DNA of 64,000 nt from Chthonobacter rhizosphaerae (lineage in GTDB: Bacteria; Pseudomonadota; Alphaproteobacteria; Rhizobiales; Pleomorphomonadaceae). Location of the stretch: the NCBI RefSeq assembly GCF_013839525.1, contig NZ_JACDIS010000011.1:62001-126000 (forward strand), given 5' to 3'. Positions within the stretch are counted from its first letter, which is position 1. Each line of letters starts with the position of its first letter. Positions 1 to 10,479 of the stretch are shown piece after piece. Both the position numbers and the translations under genes were made by a program. The notes under the pieces were generated by a model. That model saw only the letters and a list, made by a program, of their open reading frames with translations, did no database searches and was not told the origin of the DNA.

Positions 1-416
1 ACGGCGGCGCAGCCCCGCACGGCGGCGGCGCCTTCTCGGGCAAGGACCCCACCAAGGTGGACCGCTCCGCCGCCTACGCGGCCCGGTGGCTCGCCAAGAA
101 CGTGGTCGCGGCCGGCCTCGCCGAGAAGGCCACCATCCAGGTGTCCTACGCGATCGGCGTGTCCGAACCGCTGTCCATCTATGTGGACCTCCACGACACC
201 GGCGTGGTCGATCCGGCCCGGCTGGAAGCCGTGCTGGCCGACAAGGACGTCGTCCGGCTCAGCCCGCGGGGCATCCGCGAACGGCTCGGCCTGAACCGGC
301 CGATCTACGCCCGCACCTCCGCCTACGGCCATTTCGGCCGCCCGGCCGACGAGGACGGCGGCTTCTCCTGGGAGCGGCTCGACCTGGTGGACACGCTCCG
401 CTCGGCCCTGCTCTGA
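1..416 (+). CDS. metK: S-adenosylmethionine synthetase, C-terminal part (5' end outside window)
   Basis: The reading frame is open from the left edge and stops at 414-416, giving about 137 residues. It begins inside the conserved glycine-rich loop ([16 protein letters not shown]), which is the third conserved block of S-adenosylmethionine synthetases, and continues through the C-terminal domain ([29 protein letters not shown]). The enzyme makes S-adenosylmethionine from ATP and methionine in the cytosol. trmB, which uses that product, follows 59 bp downstream, a common alphaproteobacterial pairing. The N-terminal ATP-binding part lies outside the window. Confidence 0.96.
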   Translation, partial: GGAAPHGGGAFSGKDPTKVDRSAAYAARWLAKNVVAAGLAEKATIQVSYAIGVSEPLSIYVDLHDTGVVDPARLEAVLADKDVVRLSPRGIRERLGLNRPIYARTSAYGHFGRPADEDGGFSWERLDLVDTLRSALL

Positions 417-475
417 CGCGGCCGGACGCCGGCAGCCGGTCGTCCGGCGCCGGCGTCCTCCGGTCTGAAGATCCA

Positions 476-1252
476 ATGAAAGACAGCGCAGTGATGACGC
501 CTCTCGAGGACGCGCGCGACGCCGCCTTCTTCGGTCGTCGCAAGGGCAAGGCCCTGCGGGCGGGTCAGGCGGAGCGGCTCCGGCAGCTTCTGCCCCGGCT
601 GGCGGTGCCGCTCCACGAACCGGCGCCGACGGACCTCGGCGCGCTCTTCCGGCACGCCCCGACGGAGATCCGGCTGGAGATCGGCTTCGGCGGCGGCGAA
701 CACCTGGCCCATCGGGCGGCCGAGCGGCCGGACGTGGGCTTCATCGGAGTGGAGCCCTTCGTCAACGGCATGGTGAAGGCCCTCGGCCTGATCGAGGAGC
801 GCGGCCTCGCGAACGTGCGGCTCAGCGACCGCGACGCCATCGCGGTGCTGGACTGGCTGCCGTCCGCGTCGCTGCAGCGGATCGTCCTCCTCTATCCGGA
901 CCCATGGCCGAAGAAGCGCCACTGGAAGCGCCGCTTCGTCGGCCCCGACACCCTCGCGCGGTTCGCCCGGGTGCTGCGGCCCGGCGGCGAATTCCACTTC
1001 GCGTCCGACATCGAGAGCTATGTGGACTGGACGCTGTTCGAAACGCGCCGAGTCCCGGGCTTCCGCTGGACCGCGACCCGGCCGCAGGATTGGCGCCAGC
1101 CCTGGACGGGCTGGCCCGGAACGCGCTACGAGGCCAAGGCGATCCGGGAGGGCCGTGTGCCCGCCTACCTGACGTTCCGGTGGGAGCCGGATGGAGATCG
1201 CATGGCGTTTGATGAATTCAACGATACCCTTCGGTCGCGCGACCCGTCATAG
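476..1252 (+). CDS. trmB: tRNA (guanine-N7-)-methyltransferase
   Basis: A 258-residue class I methyltransferase that methylates N7 of guanosine 46 in the tRNA variable loop, using S-adenosylmethionine. The SAM-binding loop ([12 protein letters not shown]) and the TrmB signature ([14 protein letters not shown]) are present, and the C-terminal YEAK segment also fits the family. The frame is open far upstream, but the ATG at 476 lies just after metK and gives the family length; an in-frame ATG at 494 is an alternative. In many Hyphomicrobiales trmB is followed by rimP-nusA; here rhamnose genes follow instead. Confidence 0.95.
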   Translation: MKDSAVMTPLEDARDAAFFGRRKGKALRAGQAERLRQLLPRLAVPLHEPAPTDLGALFRHAPTEIRLEIGFGGGEHLAHRAAERPDVGFIGVEPFVNGMVKALGLIEERGLANVRLSDRDAIAVLDWLPSASLQRIVLLYPDPWPKKRHWKRRFVGPDTLARFARVLRPGGEFHFASDIESYVDWTLFETRRVPGFRWTATRPQDWRQPWTGWPGTRYEAKAIREGRVPAYLTFRWEPDGDRMAFDEFNDTLRSRDPS

Positions 1253-1279
1253 GTGGGAGGCGAAGGAGAAGGGGACCCG

Positions 1280-1843
1280 ATGCAGATCGACACGACCGCA
1301 GTCGCCGACGTCCTGATCCTCACGCCGAGGCGGTTCGGCGATGATCGAGGCTGGTTCAGCGAGGTCTACCGGGACGACGTGTTCCGCGAGGCCGCCGGGG
1401 ACGTCACGTTCGTGCAGGACAACCAGTCGCTTTCCCGCGCCGCCGGGACGGTGCGGGGACTTCATTTCCAGCGGCACCCGAAGGCGCAGGGCAAGCTCGT
1501 GCGCTGCGTGCGCGGCGCGCTCCTCGACGTGGCCGTCGACATCCGCGTGGGGTCGCCCACGTTCGGGCGGCACGTGGCCGTGGAGCTCAGCGCCGACAAC
1601 GGCCGACAGCTCTGGCTTCCGGTCGGCTTCGCCCACGGCTTCTGCAGCCTTCAGCCGGACACGGAGATCCTCTACAAGGTGACCGACACCTACAGCGCCG
1701 CCGACGACGGCGGCATCCTGTGGGACGACCCGGACCTCGGCATCGCGTGGCCGGTCGCGCCGGATGCCGCCGTCCTGTCGGAAAAGGACCGCCGCCTGCC
1801 GCGCCTGTCCGAACTTCCGCCTCTTTTCCCATACAGGTCGTGA
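1280..1843 (+). CDS. rfbC: dTDP-4-dehydrorhamnose 3,5-epimerase
   Basis: A 187-residue cupin-type epimerase for the third step of dTDP-L-rhamnose synthesis. Family motifs include RGLHFQ with the catalytic histidine near residue 62, LVRCVRG, the PVGFAHGF segment and ILYKVTDTY. The ATG at 1280 follows a purine-rich ribosome binding site (GGAGGCGAAGGAGAAGGGG). The gene starts 27 bp after trmB and heads rfbC-rfbB-rfbD-rfbA, the full set for making the L-rhamnose donor used in surface polysaccharide. Confidence 0.96.
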   Translation: MQIDTTAVADVLILTPRRFGDDRGWFSEVYRDDVFREAAGDVTFVQDNQSLSRAAGTVRGLHFQRHPKAQGKLVRCVRGALLDVAVDIRVGSPTFGRHVAVELSADNGRQLWLPVGFAHGFCSLQPDTEILYKVTDTYSAADDGGILWDDPDLGIAWPVAPDAAVLSEKDRRLPRLSELPPLFPYRS

Positions 1844-1928
1844 CCACGGACGTCGCCCCTCCGGCCGGGCGCGGTCTCAAGCACCGGCGTTTCGGTCGGG
1901 CTTCTTGAGGGAAAGGACCTTCGCTCCC

Positions 1929-3002
1929 ATGCGCATTCTCGTCACCGGCGGCGCCGGCTTCATCGGATCGGCCCTCGTGCGCCACCTCGTCGGCGAGGTC
2001 GGGGCGGAGGTGCTGACGGTCGACAAGCTCACCTACGCGGGCAACCTCGCCTCGCTGAAGGTGATCGAGAACGCCCCGAACCACCGCTTCGCCAGGATCG
2101 ACATCTGCGACCGGGCGGCCCTCGACGAGGCGATCGCGTCCTTCCGGCCGACGCGGATCATGCATCTCGCCGCCGAAAGCCACGTGGACCGGTCGATCAC
2201 CGGCGCGGCGGACTTCATCACCACCAACATCAACGGTACCTTCACGCTGCTCGAAGCCGCGCGCGCCTACTGGAGCACGCTGCCGGCGGCCGAGATGCAA
2301 GAGTTCCGCTTCCTCCACGTGTCCACGGACGAGGTCTACGGCTCGCTGGGGCCGGACGGCTTCTTCCGGGAAGACACGCCCTACGATCCGAGCTCGCCCT
2401 ACTCGGCCTCCAAGGCCGCGTCCGACCACCTGGCGATCGCCTGGCACCGGACCTACGGCCTGCCGGTCGTGGTGTCGAACTGCTCGAACAATTACGGGCC
2501 CTACCATTTCCCGGAGAAGCTGATCCCGCTCATCATCCTCAACGCGCTCGACGGCAAGCCGCTGCCGGTCTACGGCGACGGCTCTAACGTGCGCGACTGG
2601 CTCTACGTGGAGGATCACGCCCGCGCCCTTAATCTGATCGCGAGCCGCGGCCGGCTCGGCGAGAAGTACAACGTGGGCGGCCGCAACGAACGGTCCAACA
2701 TCGACGTGGTGCGCCGGATCTGCCGGACCCTCGACGCCGTGCGGCCCGCCGCCGCGCCGCGGGAGCAGCTCATCACCTTCGTGACCGACCGGCCCGGCCA
2801 CGACCATCGCTACGCCATCGACGCCAGCAAGCTGGAGACGGAGCTCGGCTGGCGGGCGGAGCAGACGTTCGAGACCGGCATCGAGCGCACCATCGCGTGG
2901 TATCTGGAGAACGACTGGTGGTGGGGGCCGCTGCGCTCCGGCGTCTACGGCGGCGAGCGCCTCGGCGTGCTGCCCGCGGCCGCCGCCCGGACGGGAGCCT
3001 GA
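1929..3002 (+). CDS. rfbB: dTDP-glucose 4,6-dehydratase
   Basis: A 357-residue extended short-chain dehydrogenase, second enzyme of dTDP-L-rhamnose synthesis. The N-terminal NAD-binding motif is [10 protein letters not shown] (residues 5-14). The catalytic region has the STDEVYG block (T133, D134, E135) and the YSASK motif with Y158 and K162. [14 protein letters not shown] and [15 protein letters not shown] are typical of RfbB. The start at ATG 1929 is chosen because the Rossmann motif begins there; the open frame upstream has no homologous character. AGGGAAAGGA at 1908-1917 can serve as ribosome binding site. Confidence 0.97.
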   Translation: MRILVTGGAGFIGSALVRHLVGEVGAEVLTVDKLTYAGNLASLKVIENAPNHRFARIDICDRAALDEAIASFRPTRIMHLAAESHVDRSITGAADFITTNINGTFTLLEAARAYWSTLPAAEMQEFRFLHVSTDEVYGSLGPDGFFREDTPYDPSSPYSASKAASDHLAIAWHRTYGLPVVVSNCSNNYGPYHFPEKLIPLIILNALDGKPLPVYGDGSNVRDWLYVEDHARALNLIASRGRLGEKYNVGGRNERSNIDVVRRICRTLDAVRPAAAPREQLITFVTDRPGHDHRYAIDASKLETELGWRAEQTFETGIERTIAWYLENDWWWGPLRSGVYGGERLGVLPAAAARTGA

Positions 3003-3007
3003 CGCCC

Positions 3008-3886
3008 ATGCGCATCGCCGTGACCGGCCGGGAAGGTCAGGTGGTCCAGTCGCTCCTGGAGCGAGGTCCGATCGCCGGCGCCACGGTGATCGCGGTCGGG
3101 AGGCCCGACCTGGACCTCGCCGACCCCGGCACCGTGATGCCCGCTCTCGAAGCCGCCGCGCCCGACCTGGTGGTGTCGGCGGCCGCCTATACGGCGGTGG
3201 ACAAGGCCGAGACCGACGCCGCGACCGCCCACGCGGTGAACGGCGCCGGCGCGGGCGCCGTGGCGGCCGCGGCCGCCCGCCTCGGGGTGCCGGTGATTCA
3301 TCTCTCCACCGACTATGTGTTCGACGGCGCCAAGCCGGACCCGTACGTGGAAACCGACCCGACCGGCCCGCTGGGGGTTTACGGCGCCTCCAAGCTTGCC
3401 GGCGAGGCGGCCGTGGCCGCCGCCGCGCCGGACCACGTGATCCTGCGCACCGCGTGGGTCTACAGCCCGTTCGGGGCGAACTTCGTCAAGACCATGCTGC
3501 GCGTCGGCGAGACCCGCGACGTGGTGCGGGTGGTGGCCGACCAGCACGGCCGGCCGACGGCCGCTCTCGACATCGCCGACGCGGTGATCCAGGTCGGCCG
3601 CAACCTCCTCGGTTCGGACGATCCGGCGCTCCGGGGCGTGTTCCACATGGCGGCCGGCGGCGAGGCCACGTGGGCGGACTTTGCCGAGGCGATCTTCGCC
3701 GAGGCGGCCGCCCGGGGCCGGCGAGTGCCGGCGGTGGAGCGTATCGCCACCACCGACTATCCGACCCCCGCCCGGCGGCCGGCCAACTCCCGCCTCGACG
3801 GCACGAAACTCTCGAACGCGCACGGGGTGGTCCTGCCGGACTGGCGGGCTTCGCTCGGCGTCTGCATGGATCGGCTGCTCTCCTGA
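3008..3886 (+). CDS. rfbD: dTDP-4-dehydrorhamnose reductase
   Basis: A 292-residue NAD(P)H-dependent reductase that completes dTDP-L-rhamnose. It shows an N-terminal dinucleotide-binding motif ([12 protein letters not shown]), STDYVFDG, and the catalytic YGASK tetrad. [19 protein letters not shown] and [19 protein letters not shown] are RfbD-type segments. It starts only 5 bp after the rfbB stop, consistent with one transcript. The N-terminus is a little shorter than the open frame allows; the ATG at 3008 places the Rossmann strand at residue 1. Confidence 0.95.
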   Translation: MRIAVTGREGQVVQSLLERGPIAGATVIAVGRPDLDLADPGTVMPALEAAAPDLVVSAAAYTAVDKAETDAATAHAVNGAGAGAVAAAAARLGVPVIHLSTDYVFDGAKPDPYVETDPTGPLGVYGASKLAGEAAVAAAAPDHVILRTAWVYSPFGANFVKTMLRVGETRDVVRVVADQHGRPTAALDIADAVIQVGRNLLGSDDPALRGVFHMAAGGEATWADFAEAIFAEAAARGRRVPAVERIATTDYPTPARRPANSRLDGTKLSNAHGVVLPDWRASLGVCMDRLLS

Positions 3887-3953
3887 CGACCCGCGTCACG
3901 CGCCGGCCGGGCGGCGGCCGCGCCATCCTCTCCAACCGATAGGGCTCGTGCTC

Positions 3954-4826
3954 ATGAAAGGCATCATTCTGGCAGGCGGCAGCGGCACACGGCTGCATCC
4001 CATGACGCTGGTGACGTCCAAGCAGCTGATGCCGGTCTACGACAAGCCGATGATCTACTACCCCCTGTCGGCCCTGATGCTGATGGGGATCCGGGACGTG
4101 CTGGTCATCTCCACGCCCCGCGACCTGCCGTCCTTCCAGGCCCTCCTCGGCGACGGCGACCAATGGGGCATGCGCTTCGCCTATGCGGAGCAGCCCTCGC
4201 CCAACGGCCTCGCGGAGGCCTACCGGATCGGCGCCGACTTCGTGGCCGGCTCGCCCTCGTGCCTGATCCTCGGCGACAACATCTTCTACGGTCACGGCCT
4301 GCCGAACCTTCTGGAGAAGGCCCGCTCCCGGATCACCGGCGCGTCCGTGTTCGCCTATCACGTGACCGACCCGGAGCGCTACGGCGTCGTGGAGTTCGAC
4401 GCCGCCATGCGGGCCGTCTCCATCGAGGAGAAGCCCAAGGCGCCGAAGTCCAACTGGGCTGTCACCGGCCTCTACCTCTACGACCAGCAGGTGGTCGACA
4501 TCGCCGCCGACCTGCAGCCGTCGGCCCGCGGCGAACTGGAGATCACGGACGTGAACCGCGCCTATCTGGAGCGGGGGCAGCTGAATGTGGAGATCATGGG
4601 CCGCGGCTTCGCCTGGCTCGACACCGGTACGCCGGACAGCCTTCTGGAGGCGGCCGAGTTCGTCCGCACCCTGGAGAAGCGCCAGGGCTTTAAGATCGCC
4701 TGTCCGGAGGAGATCGCCTTCAAGCGAGGCTTCATCGACGCCGCCCAATTGGAGCGGCTCGGCACGGCGCTCGGCAAGAGCACCTACGGCCGCTACCTGA
4801 TCGACATGGTTCTCGCCGGCCACTGA
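3954..4826 (+). CDS. rfbA: glucose-1-phosphate thymidylyltransferase
   Basis: A 290-residue nucleotidyltransferase that makes dTDP-glucose from dTTP and glucose 1-phosphate, the entry step to dTDP-L-rhamnose. The N-terminal [11 protein letters not shown] loop, the [18 protein letters not shown] block, GDNIFYG, and the [11 protein letters not shown] segment match RmlA/RfbA. It is the last gene of the rhamnose block, 67 bp after rfbD. A short GC hairpin follows the stop, so transcription may end there. Confidence 0.97.
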   Translation: MKGIILAGGSGTRLHPMTLVTSKQLMPVYDKPMIYYPLSALMLMGIRDVLVISTPRDLPSFQALLGDGDQWGMRFAYAEQPSPNGLAEAYRIGADFVAGSPSCLILGDNIFYGHGLPNLLEKARSRITGASVFAYHVTDPERYGVVEFDAAMRAVSIEEKPKAPKSNWAVTGLYLYDQQVVDIAADLQPSARGELEITDVNRAYLERGQLNVEIMGRGFAWLDTGTPDSLLEAAEFVRTLEKRQGFKIACPEEIAFKRGFIDAAQLERLGTALGKSTYGRYLIDMVLAGH

Positions 4827-4828
4827 GA

Positions 4829-4849
4829 GGCGCGCGCTCGCGCGCCTTT
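4829..4849 (+). terminator. weak hairpin terminator after rfbA
   Basis: GGCGCGCG, a 2-nt spacer and CGCGCGCC form a perfect 8-bp stem at 4829-4846, followed by TTT. It starts two bases after the rfbA stop. The short T run makes its strength uncertain. Confidence 0.5.
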
Positions 4850-4857
4850 CCACCCGG

Positions 4858-5343
4858 TCAGGCCCCCTCGCCCGCGTCGGCCGGGGCGAGGCGCGCGCCG
4901 GCGAACCCGTCGGCCGCGATGGACGTGCACAGGTCCGCCCAGGAGCAGCCCCGGCAGGCGGAGCGCGACCGCCCGGTCCGGAACAGCTCTCTTGCGGCGT
5001 CGAGACGATCCGCGGTGAGCCGGATGGCGCCCTCCCCGCCGAGGCCCATGAGCCCGGCGACGTCGTGGACGGCGCGCCGGTCCCGCTCGGCGGCGGAATC
5101 GCCATGGCAGTGGGCGTCCGGCGCCTCGGCCACATGGGCCGCGCAGATGTCGTCCGGCCCGTCGACGATCCGGACCGGCGCGCCGGTCCGGATCCGCTCC
5201 ACCACCGCGTCCATGGCGGCGACGAAGGCCGGCGAGTAGCCGCGACCCACATAGGTCAGGATGCAGAGCAGGTGGTGCCCCCGCAGCCGCACCGCGGGGG
5301 CGTCGGTCCGGTCGTGCTCCGGCCCGTCAACCCGCGGCAGCAC
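4858..5343 (-). CDS. DUF1284 domain protein, possibly iron-sulfur
   Basis: A 161-residue protein beginning with a GTG at 5343. The RGHHLLCILTYVGRGYSP segment near the N-terminus and spaced cysteines (ICAAH, HCHGD, CRGCSWADLC) match the DUF1284 family, whose biochemical role is unknown. The C-terminal cysteine cluster could bind a metal or iron-sulfur centre; that is inference. The start overlaps the 3' end of gcrA by 17 bp, so the two are probably co-transcribed. It converges on rfbA, leaving only about 30 bp between the stops. Confidence 0.85.
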   Translation of the reverse strand: MLPRVDGPEHDRTDAPAVRLRGHHLLCILTYVGRGYSPAFVAAMDAVVERIRTGAPVRIVDGPDDICAAHVAEAPDAHCHGDSAAERDRRAVHDVAGLMGLGGEGAIRLTADRLDAARELFRTGRSRSACRGCSWADLCTSIAADGFAGARLAPADAGEGA

Positions 5344-5887
5344 GCTTCTCGCGCTTGCGGTCGTTGGACGGCTGGTAGGCGACGCGGGCGTGGAAGGCGC
5401 AATAGGGGATGCCGCTGTCCGACTTCCGGCCGCAGAAGAAGAAGTCCGGCCGGCCCGGGTCGCCGATCGGCCACTTGCAGGTCTGCTCGGTGAGATTGAG
5501 GATGGTGACCCGCTCGAAGGAGACCGGCTCGGCGTCGATCACCGGCAGGATGCGCGGCTCCACCGCCACGGCGGTCTCCCGCTCCAGGTCCGGATCGGCC
5601 TTCACCACCACGTTGCCGATCGTGATCGGCTGGGCGGGACGGACCGGCGACGACGCCTGCTGGGCGGCGGGTCGGCCCTGGACCGGCTTCGGGCGCGCCG
5701 GGGCGGCCTGCGCCGGACGGGCCGGCTGGACCTGCGGCTTGACGCGGCCGCTGAGCCCCAGGCGGTGCACCTTACCGATCACGGCGTTCCGCGTGACCCC
5801 GCCCAGTTCCGCTGCGATCTGACTGGCCGACAGGCCTTCCGACCACAGTGACTTCAGGCGTTCCACACGTTCATCCGTCCAGGACAT
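5327..5887 (-). CDS. gcrA: GcrA cell cycle regulator
   Basis: A 186-residue protein with an N-terminal helix-turn-helix (starts MSWTDERVERLKSLW, then SASQIAAELGG and NAVIGKVHRLGLSGR, residues 1-46), a proline/alanine-rich linker, and a C-terminal block with CKWPIGDP, FFFCG and YCAFHARVAYQP. In Caulobacter GcrA binds sigma-70 RNA polymerase and activates promoters that carry CcrM-methylated GANTC sites. The start at 5887 is set by the conserved MSWTDERV sequence; the frame is open further upstream. The upstream region carries five GANTC sites. It shares a 17-bp overlap with the DUF1284 gene. Confidence 0.96.
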   Translation of the reverse strand: MSWTDERVERLKSLWSEGLSASQIAAELGGVTRNAVIGKVHRLGLSGRVKPQVQPARPAQAAPARPKPVQGRPAAQQASSPVRPAQPITIGNVVVKADPDLERETAVAVEPRILPVIDAEPVSFERVTILNLTEQTCKWPIGDPGRPDFFFCGRKSDSGIPYCAFHARVAYQPSNDRKREKRAAAG

Positions 5888-5918
5888 CGTCTCATCCCTT
5901 GTTCGCGCCGCATCGGCA

Positions 5919-6181
5919 GAATCCGGGTTCATGCGCCCGGACAGACTTTCCGGATACGCTTGGACAAGCGCGCACATGACCCGAGGACTGGTTGTGGCCA
6001 CGACATCTCGTGGCCGATATGGTGAATCTATAATAGCGGTAGACTCCGAGGCAACCGCCCAACCCCCGACCCATTCGCAAGCGACAACTTTTCCCCAAAT
6101 ATCGTGGCGTTTCGGCAGCACTTGCGCTCGCGTCGAATCTATCCTTCGGCCGAGTGTTGCAAGATGACGGGCAGATGAATC
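5919..6181. promoter_or_regulatory. cluster of five GANTC (CcrM) sites between gcrA and argD
   Basis: GANTC occurs at 5919-5923, 6024-6028, 6042-6046, 6135-6139 and 6177-6181. At the base composition of this DNA fewer than one would be expected in 260 bp. GANTC is methylated by CcrM in alphaproteobacteria and methylation tunes GcrA-dependent promoters. The 477-bp gap between gcrA (minus) and argD (plus) is also noticeably more AT-rich than its surroundings, as expected for a promoter region. Confidence 0.7.
5996..6015. promoter_or_regulatory. perfect inverted repeat upstream of gcrA
   Basis: GGCCACGA, CATC, TCGTGGCC: an 8-bp perfect dyad around 4 nt, centred about 118 bp before the gcrA start and just downstream (in gcrA orientation) of the GANTC site at 6024. 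It could be an operator or an RNA hairpin in the gcrA leader. The binding factor is unknown. Confidence 0.4.
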
Positions 6182-6210
6182 CAGCCGTTGCATCGGCGGC
6201 GGCGACAGCA

Positions 6211-6241
6211 TTGACAGTCAAGCCGTCGTTCATGGTATATG
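6211..6241 (+). promoter_or_regulatory. sigma-70 type promoter for argD
   Basis: A perfect -35 box TTGACA at 6211-6216 is followed by a -10-like GTATAT/TATATG at 6235-6241 with an 18-19 bp spacer. Initiation near 6248 would leave a leader of about 115 nt before argD. The -35 is strong; the -10 and spacer are less ideal. Confidence 0.55.
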
Positions 6242-6247
6242 GGAACC

Positions 6248-6281
6248 GGGCCGCGCCTGCCGGATATGGAAGGCGCGGCCC
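6248..6281 (+). promoter_or_regulatory. strong hairpin in the argD leader
   Basis: GGGCCGCGCC (6248-6257) and GGCGCGGCCC (6272-6281) are a perfect 10-bp stem around a 14-nt loop, followed by GCCGTTTTC. If transcription starts at the promoter just upstream, this hairpin sits at the very 5' end of the argD-argF-hslO message. It could stabilise the message or act as a terminator/attenuator; the T run is only four bases. Confidence 0.5.
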
Positions 6282-6364
6282 GCCGTTTTCTGGCGGATCG
6301 GTCGCGCGATGTGCGCTGTCGCAAAGCCTCCGCCCGTGTCTGACGCCGTTGATCGAGGTAGGCC

Positions 6365-7603
<1,239 letters not shown>

Positions 7604-7615
7604 GGAGGACGCTGG

Positions 7616-8581
7616 ATGACGACCGCCACCACCCCAGCAGCCGTGACGCCCGCCGCGACCGGCGGCCTCAGGCATTTCCTCGATCTCACGGACGTCTCGT
7701 CCGCGGACCTGAGGCGCATTCTCGACGGCAGCCTCGCCATGAAGGCGGACCTGAAGGCCAGCGGGCGCGGCGCGCGCCCGCTGGATGGCAAGGTCCTCGC
7801 CATGGTGTTCGAGCGCCCGTCCACCCGCACCCGCGTGTCCTTCGACGTGGGCATGCGCCAGCTCGGCGGCGAGACCCTGATGCTGACCGGCGACGAGATG
7901 CAGCTCGGCCGCGGCGAGACCATCGCGGACACCGCGCGCGTGCTGTCGCGCTACGTGGACGCCATCATGATCCGCATCCTGGACCATGACGCGCTGATCG
8001 AGCTCGCCGCCAACGCCACCGTCCCGGTGATCAACGGCCTCACGCGCCTCTCCCACCCGTGCCAGATCATGGCCGACGTGATGACCTTCGAGGAGCACCG
8101 CGGCCCGATCGCCGGCAGGACGGTGGCCTGGACGGGCGACAGCAACAACGTGCTCGCGTCCTGGATCCACGCGGCGGCGCGGTTCGACTTCACGCTCCGG
8201 ATCGCCACCCCGCCGGAACTCGAGCCGCGCGAGGCGCCGGTCGCCTGGGCGCGCGGCTGCGGCGCCCGGGTGGAGATCGGCACCGACCCGTTCGAGGCGG
8301 TGGACGGGGCGGATGCGGTGGTCACAGACACCTGGGTGTCCATGGGCGACGCGGACGGGGAGCGCCGTCACAATCTCCTGAAACCATATCAGGTGAACGA
8401 TCGTTTGATGGCGGCGGCGTCCAAGGACGCCATCTTCATGCACTGCCTTCCCGCGCACCGCGAGGAGGAAGTCACGGCCAGCGTGATGGACGGTCCCCAA
8501 TCGGTCGTGTTCGACGAGGCGGAGAACCGCCTCCACGCCCAGAAAGGCATCCTGGCCTGGTGCCTGGGAGCGATTGCCTGA
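7616..8581 (+). CDS. argF: ornithine carbamoyltransferase
   Basis: A 321-residue carbamoyltransferase that joins carbamoyl phosphate and ornithine to citrulline. The carbamoyl-phosphate motif STRTR is at residues 69-73, HPCQ at 147-150 and the ornithine-site HCLP at 276-279. A GAGGAGGA ribosome binding site precedes the ATG. Its TGA overlaps the ATG of hslO (ATGA at 8579-8583), indicating translational coupling. Together with argD it supplies two arginine steps. Confidence 0.97.
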   Translation: MTTATTPAAVTPAATGGLRHFLDLTDVSSADLRRILDGSLAMKADLKASGRGARPLDGKVLAMVFERPSTRTRVSFDVGMRQLGGETLMLTGDEMQLGRGETIADTARVLSRYVDAIMIRILDHDALIELAANATVPVINGLTRLSHPCQIMADVMTFEEHRGPIAGRTVAWTGDSNNVLASWIHAAARFDFTLRIATPPELEPREAPVAWARGCGARVEIGTDPFEAVDGADAVVTDTWVSMGDADGERRHNLLKPYQVNDRLMAAASKDAIFMHCLPAHREEEVTASVMDGPQSVVFDEAENRLHAQKGILAWCLGAIA

Positions 8582-9705
8582 TGAGCGACTTCCAATCGGC
8601 CGGTCGCCCGGTCTCCGGCGACGACAGCGTCCTGCCCTTCCAGGTGGACGCCCTCGACGCCCGCGGGCGCGTGGTCCATCTGGGGCCGGCGCTCGACACC
8701 ATCATAAGCCGCCACGACTATCCGCCGGCCGTGTCGCGTCTGCTGGGGGAGGCGGTGGCGCTGACGGCGCTGCTCGGCACGTCGCTGAAGTTCGAGGGCC
8801 GGTTCATCGTCCAGACCCAGTCGGACGGCCCGGTGCACATGCTTGTGGTGGACTTCGAGACGCCCGACCGGCTGCGCGCCTGCGCGCGGTTCGACCGTGA
8901 CGCCGTCATGGCGGCGGTCGCCGCCGGAATGGACAAGCCGGAGGACCTGCTCGGCAACGGCCATCTGGCCATGACCGTTGACCAGGGCCAGTACACCAAC
9001 CGCTATCAGGGCGTCGTGCCGCTGGACGGCCGGTCTCTGGAGGACGCGGCGCACCAGTATTTCGCCCAGTCCGAGCAGATCCCGACCCGGGTGCGGCTCG
9101 CGGTCGGCGAGCTGATGACCCGCGATCCCGGCCACGAGCCGCGCCGGGAGTGGCGCGCCGGCGGCCTTCTGGTTCAGTTCCTGCCCGAATCGGAAGACCG
9201 GGTCCGCGTCCGCGACCTGCACCCGGGCGACGCTCCCGAGGGCACCGACCCTTATGTGGACGAGCACGAGGACGACGACGCCTGGACGGAAGCCCGCGTG
9301 CTCGTCGAGACCGTGGAGGATGTGGAGCTCACCGATCCGGCGGTCTCGGCGGAGAGCCTCCTCTTCCGCCTGTTCCACGAACGCGGCGTGCGCGTGTTCG
9401 ACCGCCAGCCGCTGAAGGAGCAGTGCCGCTGCTCGCGCGAGCGGATCGACGACATGCTGCGCACCTTCACGCCCGACGAGCGCCGGGACATGACGGTGGA
9501 CGACCGCATCACGGTGACTTGCGAGTTCTGCTCCACGGTCTACGACTTCGACCCGGTCCAGTTCGACGCCCCGGCCGACGGGAGCGAGGCCGGCGGCGAT
9601 GGCGTCCCGGATGAACGCGGCGAAGAGGCGTCTCCCGACCGGATCGGCTCGTCGGACGGGAGCGCCGATCCGGGATCGTCGGACGACGAACCGATCGTGC
9701 GCTGA
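8581..9705 (+). CDS. hslO: redox-regulated chaperone Hsp33
   Basis: A 374-residue cytosolic holdase chaperone activated by oxidation. The four zinc cysteines are visible as C282-x-C284 and C314-x2-C317 (QCRCSRERI and TCEFCSTVY). The N-terminal substrate-binding domain includes LLGEAVALTALLGTSLKFEGRF and GNGHLAMTVDQG. After the zinc domain there is a long Gly/Asp/Ser-rich tail (about residues 330-374) that goes beyond the usual length of about 290-330. The argF overlap fits the conserved alphaproteobacterial argD-argF-hslO block. Confidence 0.95.
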   Translation: MSDFQSAGRPVSGDDSVLPFQVDALDARGRVVHLGPALDTIISRHDYPPAVSRLLGEAVALTALLGTSLKFEGRFIVQTQSDGPVHMLVVDFETPDRLRACARFDRDAVMAAVAAGMDKPEDLLGNGHLAMTVDQGQYTNRYQGVVPLDGRSLEDAAHQYFAQSEQIPTRVRLAVGELMTRDPGHEPRREWRAGGLLVQFLPESEDRVRVRDLHPGDAPEGTDPYVDEHEDDDAWTEARVLVETVEDVELTDPAVSAESLLFRLFHERGVRVFDRQPLKEQCRCSRERIDDMLRTFTPDERRDMTVDDRITVTCEFCSTVYDFDPVQFDAPADGSEAGGDGVPDERGEEASPDRIGSSDGSADPGSSDDEPIVR

Positions 9706-9831
9706 CAAGGCCAGCGCGCCGGCGCGGGTCCGGACCGCGCGTCGGACCGGCGCGAGCGCGAGTCCTGTCCAGCCGTCTCCCTTCCTGCCGTCGCCCGCGC
9801 GCGGGGTCGGCCGATCTCTCGATCGCCGCCG

Positions 9832-10479
9832 TCAGGCCAATCGGGCGGCGAAAGCCGCGATCCGGCGCGCCGCGGTCGCCAGATGGCCGGCCATGGTCTC
9901 GCCGCTCGCCCGGCGCGGCTTCAGGTCGTGGTCGCCGTCCTCGAACCAGGCCACCTCGGCTCGCGGTCCGAGATCGTAGGACGCCACCTCGTCCTTGCCG
10001 CCGAAGGGATCCCGCGTGCCCTGCAGCACCAGGACCGGCAGCCGCGCCGCCTGGAGCGGCGGCAGGCGCGTTTTTTCCGGCTCGCCCGGCGGGTGGAACG
10101 GATAGCCGTAGGCCACCACGCCGCGGACGCGGGGCTCCAGGGTCTCTCCGGCGGTCATCACCGCCACCCGCCCGCCGAGGGACTTGCCCCCGATCAGAAG
10201 CGGCCCGTCGGTGTCCGCGAGCGCCGCCTCGAGCGCCTGCCGGTAGGCCGGCACCAGGGTTTCGGCCTTCGGCGGCGGCTTGCGGGCGCCGGTGCGCCGG
10301 GCCGCCATGTAGGGGAACTCGAAGCGGAGAACGGCGACGCCCTCCGCCCCCACCGCCGCCGCGAAGGCTTCCAGGGCCGGGCTGTCCATCGGCCCGCCGG
10401 CGCCGTGGGCGAGAAGCAGGGTCGCGCGCCGGCTTCCGGCCGCCGGCGTGGCCAGGAAACCGCCGGCCGGCCCGGTCAC
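9832..10479 (-). CDS. alpha/beta hydrolase, KANL3/Tex30-like
   Basis: A 215-residue protein with an alpha/beta-hydrolase fold. LLLAHGAGGPMDSP near the N-terminus resembles an oxyanion loop, GGKSLGGR carries the probable nucleophile S100, and VLVLQGTRDPFGG plus WFEDGDHDLK supply the likely acid and histidine. This small GKSxGG type is found across bacteria as an uncharacterised hydrolase; the substrate is unknown. Its start overlaps the end of the upstream ornithine-cyclodeaminase-like gene by 4 bp, so both are read from one message. Confidence 0.8.
   Translation of the reverse strand: MTGPAGGFLATPAAGSRRATLLLAHGAGGPMDSPALEAFAAAVGAEGVAVLRFEFPYMAARRTGARKPPPKAETLVPAYRQALEAALADTDGPLLIGGKSLGGRVAVMTAGETLEPRVRGVVAYGYPFHPPGEPEKTRLPPLQAARLPVLVLQGTRDPFGGKDEVASYDLGPRAEVAWFEDGDHDLKPRRASGETMAGHLATAARRIAAFAARLA

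Noticed and set aside
5888-6364. DnaA boxes in the AT-rich gcrA-argD gap
   Set aside because: No match to TTATNCACA was found on either strand.
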